A DNA stretch of 64,000 bases from Haberlea rhodopensis. Lineage: Eukaryota; Streptophyta; Magnoliopsida; Lamiales; Gesneriaceae. Below the pieces are notes generated by a model that was not told the origin of the DNA, searched no databases, and saw nothing but the letters and a program-made list of their open reading frames with translations. The stretch lies in the NCBI GenBank assembly GCA_907163345.1, contig CAJQUN010000032.1, positions 5,990,424 through 6,054,423 on the forward strand, read 5' to 3'. A program made the translations under genes and the position numbers. This document shows, one piece after another, positions 30,473 to 42,863 of this stretch. How positions within the stretch are numbered: position 1 is the stretch's first letter; each line of letters opens with the position of its first letter.

Positions 30473-32950
30473 TGTGAGACCCCGTTATCACATCAAGATA
30501 TTAAGGTGCAATTTAGAGAACTAAACATACATGTGATTATATCAGAGTAATGTGCCGTGTTGATTAACCTGAGCTTTAGAGATTACAGTACCAAAATGTT
30601 CCAAAAGGAAAGACATACTTCCTACAAAGGTACTACATCATAGTCTTACTCTACTCAGTAGAAGCTATACAAAAACTCTAACATGCTAATCCTGTAGCAC
30701 TCCTTACAGCTCAGCATATCAACCCCGGCCCTGGTTCTCGTCAACAAAAGCACCTACAAAGACAACCCCCAACACATGAGCATAACACAATTCATATTTA
30801 ACATAATATGAAAGTAAGGCATAAATGCAAATCTTAAACACAAGTCCTTCCTGTATTTCCAGCATTTATATCGCCCATTGGTTGTCCCTGTACCATAATT
30901 CATAATAGAAACACATTATATGAATGTATGGGTATGCAATGTCATGACATTCCTTTTTTTCTTAAATCCTTATTTCATCCTGAGCCCTTATCATTAGTAC
31001 ATTTTAATGCTTCTTGCTACTCCATGTAAGCGGAATTCTTCCTCGCTTCCAATGGACTTTAGCGTTGCTACTCCATGTAAGCGGAATTCTTCCTCGCTTC
31101 CAATGGACTTTAGCGTAAGCCATTAAAATCCTTACTAAGATAACTTTGACTCGTGAAATACACCTCTTATATTTCACAACATACATATGCAAAAACAATG
31201 CATAAAAACATGTATCATAATCTTAATGCACCACATTGCATTCATCATGTGTCATAAAGACAAACATAAAGTACATGTTACCGTTGGGATGCCCGTACGT
31301 CGCTTACGTACCTTTCAAAAGATAGAGGAGTCAATCGACTTTATCTCCTCGGTTGTGCTGGCACCTGGGATGGTTCTACATAGCCACACAACACAATATT
31401 AGGCACCTCATAATAATCCGGAAGCAAAACCAAATTAAAAACCAATTTAATCCTACAATATCATCTCGCGATCGATCGCCCATGAGCCCCGATCGATCGC
31501 GAGATGCTACTGCCTCGCATACCAAAAAAAAACATTCAGCGATCGATCGCCCCAATATTGGCGATCGATCGCCAAAACCTACTGGAACGTCGCGATCGAT
31601 CGCGCCTCCTTGGCGATCGATCGCCAACCTTGTTCCTTTGGCGATTTTCCAGAATTGCTTAACACCGATATTCATACCCTTAAATCTAACATGTAGGACA
31701 TAATACATACCAAGACCATCATGCTAGCATTTGAACTACACTACCCTGAGTGTATTCAAACCAAATATACACCCTGAGCATAAACCTACATGCATAAACA
31801 TCGATCATTTAAACAAGTACTGGATCAACTTTTCTGGAAACAGGGTAACATTTTCATTTCCAGATTTATTGAGCACCTTACTTCATGCTATTAAAACTTA
31901 TCACATATAGCATAAAGAAGCTCGAACAAACATGCCATGGGCTTCACAAAACTACCATGCATAATTGTACATCAAAGTTTTACCAAAAACCTAGCTCAAC
32001 GTGCATGATAACACCTACATAAAAGTACTCCTCACACATATATTTCCAGAAAACAGGGCACTTGAACCTTGCCCAGAATTTTCGAACACCACCTTTCACA
32101 TGCTTAAATCCTTCACATAATACATGCAACATGCTCAAGGAAATATATTGGTACTTTCAACAAGCTACCATACACAAAAACACATCGAAGGTTAACTCAA
32201 AACCTAAGTTAGCATGCTTCAAATATTCATGGTAAAACCCTTCCTAACATGAAAAACAGAGTACTTCTCTGCTCGGATGTTCGAGGAGCCCTTTTCTCTA
32301 CCACAAATCTAGCACATAAAGCATGCAAGTTTCTTAACTAAACATGCTAAAGGCTTCACAAACATCACATAAAGGTATTCATAACAAGATAACATCATAC
32401 CCTAAACTATCATGCCAAATCTGCTACAAAGAACAAGCATGCCAGGAAACTGAAAACTGGGAAAAAATGTGACTCCTCACCACTTTTGCCCTTCGATTTT
32501 CTATATGAAAAGAAGCATGAAACCCGATCACTTTTCTCCTGGAACTCGACCAAGTTGCAGAGAGATGAAGGGAAAAAGAAGGAAGCTTTTGGAAGAGGCA
32601 AGGTCCAAAATATCTAAGTCCAAACATGCCTACAAGTCAATCTGCTTTCCCAGAAAACAGGGGAAGGGCGTGGGTTTGGCTGCAAGTGGGGGTTGGGTGG
32701 TTGCATGTGGGGTGGTTTGTGGTGTTTAATTGTGTCCCGGTATTTCATACGATGTATAAAAATATCCCTCCTCGATATTTTATCATTCTACCACATCAAC
32801 ACAACAATTAAAAACACCTAACATGCTTCCTAAACCACATCATCAAATTAAATAAATTAATCCCACATACAAACGCTTTAAACATATAGGTTCATAATTA
32901 ACCACCCTTAAATGCATGATTACCCACATAATCATTTCGGGGATATCACA
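30473..32950 (-). repeat. 5' LTR of the gypsy chromovirus
   Basis: Same length and layout as 23217-25694. Differences seen include single bases in the GGTTGTCC(A/C)TG, AAAAA(G/C)ATTC, GGAAC(A/G)TCGCG and ACCAA(T/G)ACC contexts. It carries the palindrome cluster at 31467-31624 and the hairpin at 31295-31311. Confidence 0.95.
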
Positions 32951-32955
32951 ACAAG

Positions 32956-33568
32956 GCACACAAAACACAATGAAAGAATTTACCAAACTAAGGGAAGGAA
33001 AAATCGCAATCACCCACAAGATCACAATACACTCAACGGTGTACGAGCATGGGGCTTCAGATTGAGATTTTCCTACGGGTAAGGGACACAATTACACCTA
33101 GAAACACAATAGTAAAATGATTAAGGGGTTGAATAATCACTTACAACCCAGAGACAAAGCTCTGGGGTGACGAAACCACACTGCCCGAAGCACCGAAGCG
33201 CCTGCCCGGAATCTGCCCGAGATTCCAGTAGCTGCCCGAGCCCACCAGCCGCTGCCCGAAGCCTATAGCTGCTGCCCGAAGCCAACTGCTGCTGCCCGAG
33301 GCCTGCCCGAAGCCTACTGCTCCTGCCCGAAGTCCTCTGCCGTTGCCTGAGGTCTGCCCGAAGCCTACTGCTCCTGCCCGAAGTCCTCTGCCGCTGCCCG
33401 AGGTCCAGCCAAGCACTGCCAGAGACCACCGAGCACTCCAGTCGCTGCCCGAGGTCTGCCCGAAGCCTACTGCTCCTGCCCGAAGTCCTCTGCCGCTGCC
33501 CGAGGTCCAGCCAAGCACTGCCCGAGACCACCGAGCACTCCACCAGGCACGGAACGCTCTGATACCAC
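32956..33568 (-). other. 5' leader of the copia element, with CTGCCCGA-type repeats
   Basis: The leader runs from the PBS to the gypsy insertion point. 33170-33545 is dominated by CTGCCCGA(A/G) words, partly organised as two direct copies of about 98 bp (about 33354-33440 and 33452-33541) plus a partial third. Frames through it are repeat shadows. The same word occurs in the LTR. Confidence 0.85.
33556..33567 (-). other. Primer-binding site of the copia element (initiator-Met tRNA)
   Basis: On the minus strand TGGTATCAGAGC starts one base after the LTR end CTTACA. Confidence 0.92.
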
Positions 33569-34224
33569 TGTAAGGAGTACGTTCCGCTTTTAATCCCGAT
33601 TGATACCTGCAATCAAGAAACAAAGCACTCAAAGTATACAATTCAATAACTGAAATGCAAACAAGAGTTAAAGGATTAGGGCTCAGGTCGAGCTGGGTAT
33701 CCAAACAACGTCGTCACCGGGGAACCAAGGTATCGTATCCAACAGATGGAGACACACTCTGCCCGAGAGCACTGCCCGAGACCACACTGCCCGAGCGCTG
33801 CCCAAGCACACAGCCAAGCACAGCCGCTGCCACAGCACCAAAGCACCAAGCTTTCTCACGGCAGGCAACGGAAACCACCCAACGACCGGAGCACAAAGCC
33901 ACGGCCAGCCACCACTGGAACAGGAACACGAAGGGAAGGGGTAGGCAAAAATACACGGAGTATTTTCTGGTTTCAGTAGTCACTCTTAACCTCATCATTA
34001 ACCATGCCATACATAAAGGCACCGAGGGAGACGAAAAGAGGAGGGTGCAATTTCCGAAGAGATGAACGAGCTGAAGAGGCGGCAGAAGCTTCTGGATCCG
34101 TGGGGGGGGGGGGGGGGGGGATGAAGAGAAAGGGTGAGATGGTAATGGGCTGCAAGGTTTAGGGTAATAGGGAGAAGGGCCAAAGCCCATCAGACAGGAA
34201 AGGTAATGGGCCAAAAACTCAACA
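33569..34224 (-). repeat. 5' LTR of the copia element
   Basis: Plus-strand termini TGTAAGGAGT...AACTCAACA, followed by the TSD copy ATTTT. It matches 18191-18858 with about 99% identity by eye, apart from indels. The G run at about 34101-34120 is shorter than in the other LTR. Confidence 0.93.
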
Positions 34225-34229
34225 ATTTT

Positions 34230-35182
34230 ATGATACCATTTTCGTAATTTACCCTTTTGGTAAAATGAAAAGTATATTGTCCTGTTTCCATTACAAGTTA
34301 ATATGTTTGATTCGTAGTATATAGCGACTGATGTTACAAAGGGGAATATAATGGAAAAAACAGGTGTATAATAATACTATATATACGATCAATTACTTTC
34401 AACGTACACAGGAAATGTGAATGCAATTAATTAGCCAAAGACCCCTAAAAATCCGGATAATCTTTTTGACAAAAACACCAGTGAACAAAGCAGTGGCGAC
34501 GAATCAAACCCAATATTTTATTCCTCTAATTGTGTCATAGTTTTGGTTGAAAGTTGAGTGTGTACAGTTCTCTTTATGTTGTCTTTACGATTTTCATTTC
34601 TTTGTTTTGTTTAGTCCTTGGAATAACCTTTCTTTACTCGTAGAATCACAAAATTACTTGAACGTGTAGTTTATACTATATCTTAAGGAAAACTTAGATT
34701 CAAGCATGTAAGTTGGATATATAAATCATACATGTATATAATTTAGGACACAGCATATACGGAAAATCCCAATAATCATCATGTAAATTGATCTATACAT
34801 ATTTTGGTATTCTAATTGGTCAAAATTTGATCTTACTGAAATAAGTGGACTTTTTTCTTACTTTTAGACCAATATAAGTTGACTTTTTTCTTACTTTTAG
34901 ACCAATATTATTTTCGACATATCGCTCGACACGTCAACAATGGTCAGTATCATATCAATAATGATAAGTGTCATATCAACATCTCGATTAAAATCAGATT
35001 AAAAGGGTAAAAAAATCTGTTAAGGGATAGCAGCCTACCCAAGACCAACTCATACCATGATTTTTGGAATCCCCCATATAAATTCATGAATTAATGATAT
35101 ATATCACACAGTTATTATAACAAATGGACATATCTTTCCATCCAACATTTGATAAATTTCAAGTATATGTTCATATATCCTG
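34230..35182. other. AT-rich spacer with a 31-bp tandem duplication
   Basis: No gene. At about 34848-34908 the block TTGACTTTTTTCTTACTTTT plus AGACCAATAT occurs twice in tandem, with one or two base differences in the first copy. The sequence before it resembles part of 17150-17250. Confidence 0.5.
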
Positions 35183-35187
35183 GCTCA

Positions 35188-35575
35188 TGTTAGCATAAAT
35201 GCCCAGCAAGCCAAATGTTGGCCCGATGGGCTTTATGTACCCTAGCCCAATTAGCTAACCACTATAAATATAACCTTGTCTAGGGTTAAAATTGATTCCA
35301 TAAGAATTCCATTCAATACACTCATCCTCATAGAAAAGCCGGCATCACACTAGCACTGGTGCCAGGCTTGTAGATCTGGTCAGGTTGATTGGACTCGAGG
35401 ATCACCGTCATCAGATTGATTTCGCTGTTATCGGTAATCCCTTTTCGTGCATTATTTTATGATATTTGCATGTTAATATATGAATTAGGCGCGATCGACC
35501 GTCCCCGGGTCAGATCTGTTTATTGTATTTTTTCCGCTGCGTTTGGATCTGGCGCCGGGGTACGGAAACCCAACA
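35188..35575 (+). repeat. 5' LTR of the defective copia element
   Basis: TGTTAGCATAAATGCC...GGAAACCCAACA. The TATA box TATAAATA is at 35263-35270. It contains GGCGCGATCGACCG, a relative of the GATCGATC words elsewhere. Confidence 0.95.
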
Positions 35576-35576
35576 G

Positions 35577-35588
35577 TGGTATCAGAGC
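35577..35588 (+). other. Primer-binding site (initiator-Met tRNA)
   Basis: TGGTATCAGAGC one base after the LTR end. Confidence 0.93.
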
Positions 35589-37900
35589 CAGGTTGCGCTT
35601 TGATTCATGTATTCAATAATTAATGTTTATTAGATCGTTTCCAATCGTATAACTAATCTGTACGAATTTCAAAAATTACGGAGTACGGAAATATAGAAAA
35701 TGGATTACCCAAAATCGATGGTAACTGTTTCTTACAACCCATCGCCGGAATCTTCACCCTGGCGGCGGTCGCTGGCGGGATGGCGGCGGACACGGCTGAG
35801 AAATTGTTCTCCACCGCCGTCCGCGCGCCCAGACTGGAATCAACCAGCAGGTTGGTTGATTTGCGCACGGAACTCACACAAATCTCTGCAAACGTTGCTG
35901 AGGAAAATGGCGTGAGATCCATGGCAGACGTTCAGCAGTATTCCGTCGGAGCAGCGTGAGGCTGGCGGCGTGCAGCCTGGTGAAAGGGGTGGCGGCGCTA
36001 ACCCTAGCATCAACCCTAAAAATTCGATTTTGGGGATGGCGGCTAGGTTAAGCAGAAACCCTAATTTCGATTTTGTTTTGTGGGGAAGGAAGATGAACAG
36101 TAATTTTCGGAAATTTAAAAAAAAAAAAAAAAAAAAAAAATTTATGTTTTTATTCCGAAAATTAAGGGTAATTTTGGGGTTGAAAATTGATTTTCTAATT
36201 TTGGATCCAAATTGTTTGGATTCCATAAATTATTTTGGGTCATTTTAGATGTTTTATCCGGATATTATTTTTGAAATAATAAATCATAATACTTAATTTA
36301 TTAAAAATGTGATTTTTAATTTATTAAGTGTAAAATTGAGATTTTACATTCAGTTGAAAATTTAATTAATCAAAAATTGAATGAAAATGTTTCATTTAAT
36401 TTGTTAATTTTATTTTTGGCTAATATTATGATTTGAGGTAAAATAGTGATTTTACCAAGTAATTAAAATTTAATTAATTAGAAATTAAATGAAAGTGTTT
36501 CATTTAGTTTGTTAATTTTATTTTCGATTAATATGATGATTAAAGGTAAAATAGAGATTTTACCAATTAATTGAAATTGATTAATTAGAAATTAAATAAA
36601 ATTGTTTTATTTAATTTATTAATTTTATTTTCAATTAATGATGCGATTAGTGGGAAACGATAGAATAAATTAATTATTGTGATCTAATTACATGTGATGT
36701 AATTAGTACAATTACATATGATGTAATTGGTTAGTTTAATGTTTAACTACATATGATGTGATTGCATGATGGATGATTATGTGCCTTGACCAATGTGTTT
36801 AGGTGAATGTTTAGGTTTTTATTGTTTCATTATTATTGTGATTTTGGTTATCGGGCCTGCGAGCCTGCTCTCTCTAGTTTCTGATGTATCCCACCCCGGA
36901 TTTGTATCCCTATTCTCTTGTTTGCACGATTTAAATGTAAAATCATTAGAATTAGTGGGAGATCGAGATTGAAGATGGAGCACCAAGAATCAAGACATGT
37001 ATAATGGAAGCAAAAATGTAATAGGATTGCATTGCATACCTGCATCACCTTAGACAGACTTGTGATCCACGTATGGCTCACGTGGATCAATTAGGAAAAG
37101 GCCGTAATCGTCCATATTTATTTTTATTATGCATGTGATGTATGATAAATGTTTGTTTGTATGTTTTATTAGTACATATGACTGCATGAATAAAACATAG
37201 TTGCATGAATCCGGCAATCAAACAAACATGTACTTGATGAGATTTGAAAATTATTAAATCCCTCTTTTGAATATGATTCAAAATATTTTAATATCAAACT
37301 GTAAAGGGAGCTCAAAGGAGTTTGTTGCTTCCTGTCTTCCATCAACAGTTAAGCCATGAGACGCTACTTGTGTCAGGTGTCTTGTCTCACCCTCGTGGGG
37401 GGCATCTGGCATGGGAAAGCTGTGTGTTTAACCGCCACTTAATTATGGATAGGGTTCTGTTAACCTTTAAGATTACTCACCCTCGTGGGGTCTTATTGGC
37501 GAACATTATCATCCGTGGGATGGGTTAGTTTGACGTGAGAAGGCATAATTGGCCTGCCTCCGTAGGGTTATGTCAATCACGAGACGAATATCTTGGGGGT
37601 TGCATATGATGCAATTGTGAGCTACATTTAGTATCATGAGGTCGGCTGGACCCTCGCCCGGGGCTATCATGAGCTAGTTGGACTCCAAGCCCACTAAGAA
37701 AATACGATTTTCCGTTCATTTGTCATGAGGGTGACGAATTCGAAAAATTTAGTGGGAGCATTCAATAACTAAAGTCCATAGTTTTTGAATTAATTAATAA
37801 TCAAACAGTTTGCATATATTTTCTGTTTATTCTCAGTATTGTGATTGCCGTGAATTCGATTACATCAATTCTCGATATAAACAAAGTAACCGCACCAAAT
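35589..37900 (+). other. Long non-coding leader: GC-rich block, A tract, AT-rich tandem repeats
   Basis: 35700-36060 is unusually GC-rich (GGCGGCGG words) for this region and could be a captured host fragment; its frames match nothing I recognise. A run of about 24 A (about 36117-36140) is flanked by a perfect 12-bp inverted repeat (TAATTTTCGGAA at 36101-36112, TTCCGAAAATTA at 36153-36164). About 36345-36650 holds three diverged tandem units of about 105-110 bp. About 37380-37560 repeats TCACCCTCGTGGGG-like words. Confidence 0.6.
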
Positions 37901-38319
37901 TATTCTGATTGACTATTAATGTAAAAATAGTGCTTGCTTCTAAAAGATTGCTATATACCCTTGGTGGGAGCCTCCTGTTGAAGTGTCTCCTGGTTCGTCT
38001 CATGAAGAGATTGCCACACTTGAGAAGTGATGGGACGATGATCTCTAGACTATGTGCTATATGATAGCATCAATGTCACCAATGAGTTTCAACACAGATA
38101 TGAGAAATTCGTTCACATTGCTGATATTTTCCAACACCTACAAATGTTGTTTGGTGAACGGACGCGATTACTGAGACTCGCGATTTCAAAAGAGCTATTT
38201 TCATTTCACATGCGAGATGGGGCTTCGGTCTATGAGCATGGTGTAAGAAAAATATCTCTTGTTGAGAAATTGGAAAATCTGAATGTGACAAATCCTCATT
38301 AACTGGCTATAGATTTGAT

Positions 38320-41060
38320 CTTATAGTCAAAATGTTGGAAACTCATGAGCCCTTGATTCAAAAGGAGAAACGTGTTCTTCTTGTCGAATCTTCTACCAAT
38401 GGTAGGAAGAGTTCAAGGATAAAGAAGAGGAAGGGAAATGGTTCCCAACCTCAAAAGATGAAAAAGGATATAGTAGCAACTAATAAAGGAGAGGCATCTA
38501 TGTTTTCACTGCTGGTCACTGGCGCAAAATTGTAAGGAATACCTAGACTAGAAGCGTTCTAGAAAGGGTATGTTATATATTAAAATTAAATGTTTCTATT
38601 GGTTCTACTTCTTTGGTTTATGATGCCAGTTGTGCTCACATTTTTGCAAAGAGTTGCATGTGATGTGAAGAAGTAGAGAGCCCTAGGAAGGTGAAACCTG
38701 CCTGAGGCTAAGCATTGTAGCAAGAGTTGTTGCAAAGGCTGTTTGAAACATTTATTTAATATAAAATCTTAAACTGGTTAGGAACTGGTTTGAGCATATA
38801 TTTATTTGTTCTAGATTTAATCATGAACATTGTTCCTATTTTGATAGAGAATGATATTCTTTTAAATATGCGAATGTGATTTGCATTATTTTTAAGAATG
38901 CATGTTTTATTGAATCTGGTGAACTTATGAATGATTAGTATGATTATATTCAAAGAATATAAAAAGAATGATAACTTAAATCCAACATATATTTAGCATG
39001 TGCTGAATGTCCATTGAATTTGATTCATATGGACGTATGTGGAGCACTAAATGTTAGTGCAATATGATGTTGAGTTATCTTAAAGAGAATGTGATTCTCT
39101 CTGAGTAACTCTCTAAAGTTACATATTTGTTGAATATAATTCATATCAATGCAGTGACCAAAACTCCATATACGACATGGATTGAAAAATAATTCAAATT
39201 TTTATTTTGAGATTGTTCTGCTTATGTGAAGCAGCCAGTGGGAGATGAGTTGGATAGTTGATCCATCTTTATGTTGTGGAAATTTATATTATCAATTGCA
39301 GGGAAAGAGTTTGTTTCGCAAGTGCAATCTTTCTAGAGAAAATGTTTCTATTAGAAAGGATGACAACATAATATAACTTGAAAGGGTTCAAGAACCACAA
39401 ACCACTAGAAAAGTGAAAACGGTGAAATTAATTGAGTCAATAATAACCTTTGATTTACACACACCAAGGAGATTTGAAAATGTTTCAAGAGCTCCTGATA
39501 GAATGAATCTACTCCTTGAAAGTAGTCAAGAAATAGACCATGGATGTGATCCTTGGACTTTCAAGGAGGCGATGTCAGATATTGATTCGGGACATTAGCA
39601 AGATGCCATGAAATCTGAAATGGACTCTATGTACTCCAATAAGGTATGGGCCTTAGTAGATCATCTTTGGGAATTGTTCCCATTGGCTGCATGGATTTAC
39701 AAGTGAAAGCTTGGAGTGGATGGGAAGGTAGTGACCTTCAAAGCTTGACTGGTGAGAAACGATTATTCTCATAGGCAAAGAGTTGTTTATGAGAAAATTT
39801 TCATCGGTTATGATGCTATAGTCTATTTAGATTTTATTAGTTATATCTTTATATTATGAATATGAGATATAAGTAATGGATGTGAACACAACATTTCTCA
39901 GTGGTGGCATTGAGGTAGAAATGTAGCAGCCAAATGTGTTTACAACTTCTTGGAGTGAGAAAAATGTTTTCAAACTCCAGAAGTCCATTTATAGGCCTAA
40001 GAAGGCATCCCGAAGTTTGAACTTCCGTTTTCATAACATTATCAAAGTGTTTGGTTTTGTTAAAAAAATCCGGAAGTGACATGTGTGTGCAAAAAGGTTA
40101 GTGGGAGCATGGTTATATTTGTGATGCTTTAAGTCGATTATATCATGCTCATTGTGAATGGTATTGGATTAATCAATTAAAGCGTGATTATCTACTAATT
40201 TCTCCATGTAAGATTGAGAGAAGCGTCATACGTGCTTAGCATACGGATCTATAGGGATAGATCTAAAGGATGCTTGAGATCTCTCAATCTACGTACATAA
40301 ACACTGTGCTAAAAGGGTTTAGCATAGAATAGTCGAAAAATGAGTTACTTCATAATATGTCATAGTATTCATCTCTCGAGTCAATGGGCTTAAGATTGAT
40401 GAGGAGAGAGAAAAGATGACATTGGTACCTTATATTTCTACTTTTAATAGCATACTGTATGCTATGGTATGTACTTGGCCTGATGTATGTTCTTAGAGTA
40501 ATGGACAGACATCAGACAGATCCCGGTGAAGGTCACTGGAAAACTGTGAAAATAATCCTCATGTTCTTATGAAGAACTTATGATATGTTCATGGTTTTTG
40601 GATCTGTAAGTGGAGAAATAAAAGTTGAAGGCTAAGCTGATGCTGGTTTTTTAATTTGGATGTAGATGATACCATATCGATGTTCGGATTTGTATTTAAG
40701 CTCAATGATGATGATGTCTCTTGGAAACGTTCCAAGCAAGACACCACATTGGATTCCACCAGTGAAGCTGAATACATTGCAGCATACGATGCAGCAAATA
40801 GGCAGTTTGGATAAGAAATTTCATCCAAGAGTTGGGTGTAATTTCTAGTGCAGTTAACACAGTCTCTGTGTACTGTGACAACATTTGAGCTATTATGAAT
40901 AGCCAAGATCTCATCAGGATCCAAACATATATTGAGAAAATACTGTCTAATGAGAGAGATAGTAGACGCGACATTATTATCGAGAGAATCGCTTCAACAG
41001 AAAAATATAGTGAATCCACTGACAAAGTATTTACAATGATTGGTGTCTGTTAGACATCTT
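38320..41060 (+). pseudogene. Highly decayed copia gag-pol remnants
   Basis: Fragments in several frames keep the copia order: basic gag tail (GRKSSRIKKRKGNG) and a ruined zinc knuckle reading ICFHC...QNCKEYL near 38500; integrase-like LIHMDVCGAL near 39020; RT N-terminus DAMKSEMDSMYSNKVWALVD near 39600, with DVNTTFLSGGIEVEM near 39880; RNase H VSWKRSKQDTTLDSTSEAEY near 40720 and a KHILRKY-type end near 40920. Stops and frameshifts occur throughout and no domain is intact. It derives from a Ty1/copia pol; I cannot fix the lineage. Confidence 0.8.
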
Positions 41061-42460
41061 GGGAAGATGGTCTTAAGACACATGAGTAGTTGGCTTTGGG
41101 AAAGTGAAAGATATAATTATCATACATGATTAAGTAAATCAATAGTTGATTGATTGTACTTATAATCTTATTATGACAAATCTTTGTTTGAATATTAATA
41201 TATATGGCACTTCTTCATCTGTTTACCCATACATCTTGATGTATTGATGAAGTCCTTGAAGTTGCTATAGTCCATAGAATGTGGTTACGCATTTGATGGT
41301 GACCATGAAATACATTCTCGACTGCGATTTCTAAATGTTCCTGGTCGATGAGCCTTCGAGAATGGGATATCGATATATGCTCGTTAGAGACTGGTATTCA
41401 TGATGTGTCTAGTGTAGTGCGCCGCGTTTCATCGGCGTTGGCTTGGAGAAGTCAGCACACATGAATAGGTGCTCATTAGGAATGAGTTCACTGAACGACC
41501 CTACTCGGAATTCTATAAGTGGTTACCATTTGTCGAGCATAGAATTTCTAGTCATAGTTGTGCACCATTACTCCTCATGACCCGAGGCGTCATTGAGGTC
41601 TTGATAGATAGCTGTGTACTTTGATTTAATGACTAATCACATGTGGGTCATAAAGTCATTATTTTGGGTATTCAGTGATGCTGTCAGAGGCCTATGATTG
41701 TCGTTGGGGATTCACCACTGGTCTTGATGAACCAGGATGTCCTATGTGTTTTTCTATATATGATTCGCGGAATCTCTGGCCAGAGTGGGTAGTGCTTGTG
41801 AAAAATGAGTTTTTCATATACGCACACAATGAATCATATAACGTGAAACAAATACATAGTTATTGAAATCATAATGGGTCTCGATCAACCAATGCCCTAG
41901 ATTCAATCGGGACATATTGAGTGAAAGGAATGTACTGCACGCTAACTATGGCTGACAGGTTCTCGTACGTTGCTAGTCATTTGTATCTAGGTCTTCGTGA
42001 AGCGCAGATGCTAGACGCTACCCACGATCGGTAGGTTCATACTGGAATTATATTTTGGTAATTGTCTATTAAAGGAGTTTAATTGACAATGGGGCATTCA
42101 GGGTAAGCCCAAAGAAGTTGTTTGACTTCTAAAATCACAAAGGTTGTGATCCTACTGCTATGATACACTTGAGCCTCGCTGGGTCACAATCAACCGGCCG
42201 CCGATCTATCGATGAGAATTGAGACTTAAATGTTAAGTGCTCAAACTGAGTGATTTAGAAGAGATGAATTTAATTTTTGAAAGCTCCTCAATTTAGTGGA
42301 GTTCTATATTTGAAATTGTTTCATTTATAGAAAGTTCTAAAATTAAATCATTTGATATATTTATGTCTCATAATTATGTACATTGGCAGTACATCAAGTT
42401 GTTCAATTAGATTGAGTTACTTGGATTATGAGTTTGTAGTTTTGTGTTGGCTTTTGGGCA
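41061..42460 (+). other. Non-coding 3' region of the defective copia element
   Basis: About 1.4 kb between the RNase H remnant and the PPT. One 63-codon frame (41675-41866) has no recognisable domain. I see nothing else in it. Confidence 0.5.
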
Positions 42461-42470
42461 AGTGGGAGAT
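42461..42470 (+). other. Polypurine tract
   Basis: AGTGGGAGAT directly precedes the LTR start TGTTAGC. Confidence 0.85.
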
Positions 42471-42858
42471 TGTTAGCATAAATGCCCAGCAAGCCAAATG
42501 TTGGCCCGATGGGCTTTATGTACCCTAGCCCAATTAGCTAACCACTATAAATATAACCTTGTCTAGGGTTAAAATTGATTCCATAAGAATTCCATTCAAT
42601 ACACTCATCCTCATAGAAAAGCCGGCATCACACTAGCACTGGTGCCAGGCTTGTAGATCTGGTCAGGTTGATTGGACTCGAGGATCACCGTCATCAGATT
42701 GATTTCGCTGTTATCGGTAATCCCTTTTCGTGCATTATTTTATGATATTTGCATGTTAATATATGAATCAGGCGCGATCGACCGTCCCCGGGTCAGATCT
42801 GTTTATTGTATTTTTTCCGCTGCGTTTGGATCTGGCGCCGGGGTACGGAAACCCAACA
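42471..42858 (+). repeat. 3' LTR of the defective copia element
   Basis: Same 388 bp as 35188-35575. The one difference I found is GAATTAGG versus GAATCAGG. It is followed by the TSD GCTCA. Confidence 0.95.
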
Positions 42859-42863
42859 GCTCA

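Larger units (their letters stand above)
23217..32950 (-). mobile_element. Complete Ty3/gypsy chromovirus (Tekay/Del-like), TSD ACAAG
   Basis: Two LTRs of identical length (2,478 bp) bound a 9,734-bp element. ACAAG is duplicated at 23212-23216 and 32951-32955. On the minus strand the order is LTR, iMet PBS, gag-protease-RT-RNase H, integrase with a C-terminal chromodomain-like segment, PPT, LTR. I noted only about four base differences between the LTRs, so it is the youngest insertion here. It lies in the 5' leader of the copia element. One frame change at the RNase H/integrase junction is the only coding lesion I noticed. Confidence 0.97.
18191..34224 (-). mobile_element. Ty1/copia element (Tork/Tnt1-like) with a nested gypsy, TSD ATTTT
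   Basis: The LTRs at 18191-18858 and 33569-34224 are flanked by ATTTT (18186-18190 and 34225-34229). On the minus strand the order is LTR, iMet PBS, leader with CTGCCCGA-type repeats, gag, protease, integrase, RT, RNase H, PPT, LTR. A 9.73-kb gypsy element interrupts the leader 63 bp before the gag ATG. Without it the element is about 6.3 kb. The coding part has several single-base frameshifts and at least one stop, so this copy is not autonomous. Confidence 0.93.
35188..42858 (+). mobile_element. Defective Ty1/copia element with near-identical LTRs, TSD GCTCA
   Basis: Two 388-bp LTRs (35188-35575 and 42471-42858) differ by a single base that I could find. GCTCA is duplicated at 35183-35187 and 42859-42863. 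An iMet PBS and a PPT are in place. The interior is about 6.9 kb and contains only decayed pol fragments with many stops. This combination indicates a copy that was already defective when it moved. Confidence 0.93.

Noticed and set aside
33170..33545. Regular repeats as a CRISPR-like array
   Set aside because: Units are degenerate and contiguous without unique spacers, and the context is plant retroelement leader.
33121..33704. 163- and 187-codon minus-strand frames rich in LRAD/GQRQ repeats
   Set aside because: They are direct translations of the CTGCCCGA array in the leader; no domain, and they cross into the LTR.
35653..36248. Frames in the GC-rich leader block of the defective copia element
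   Set aside because: Several overlapping frames on both strands, none with a recognisable domain. GC-richness alone opens frames. Kept only as a possible captured fragment.
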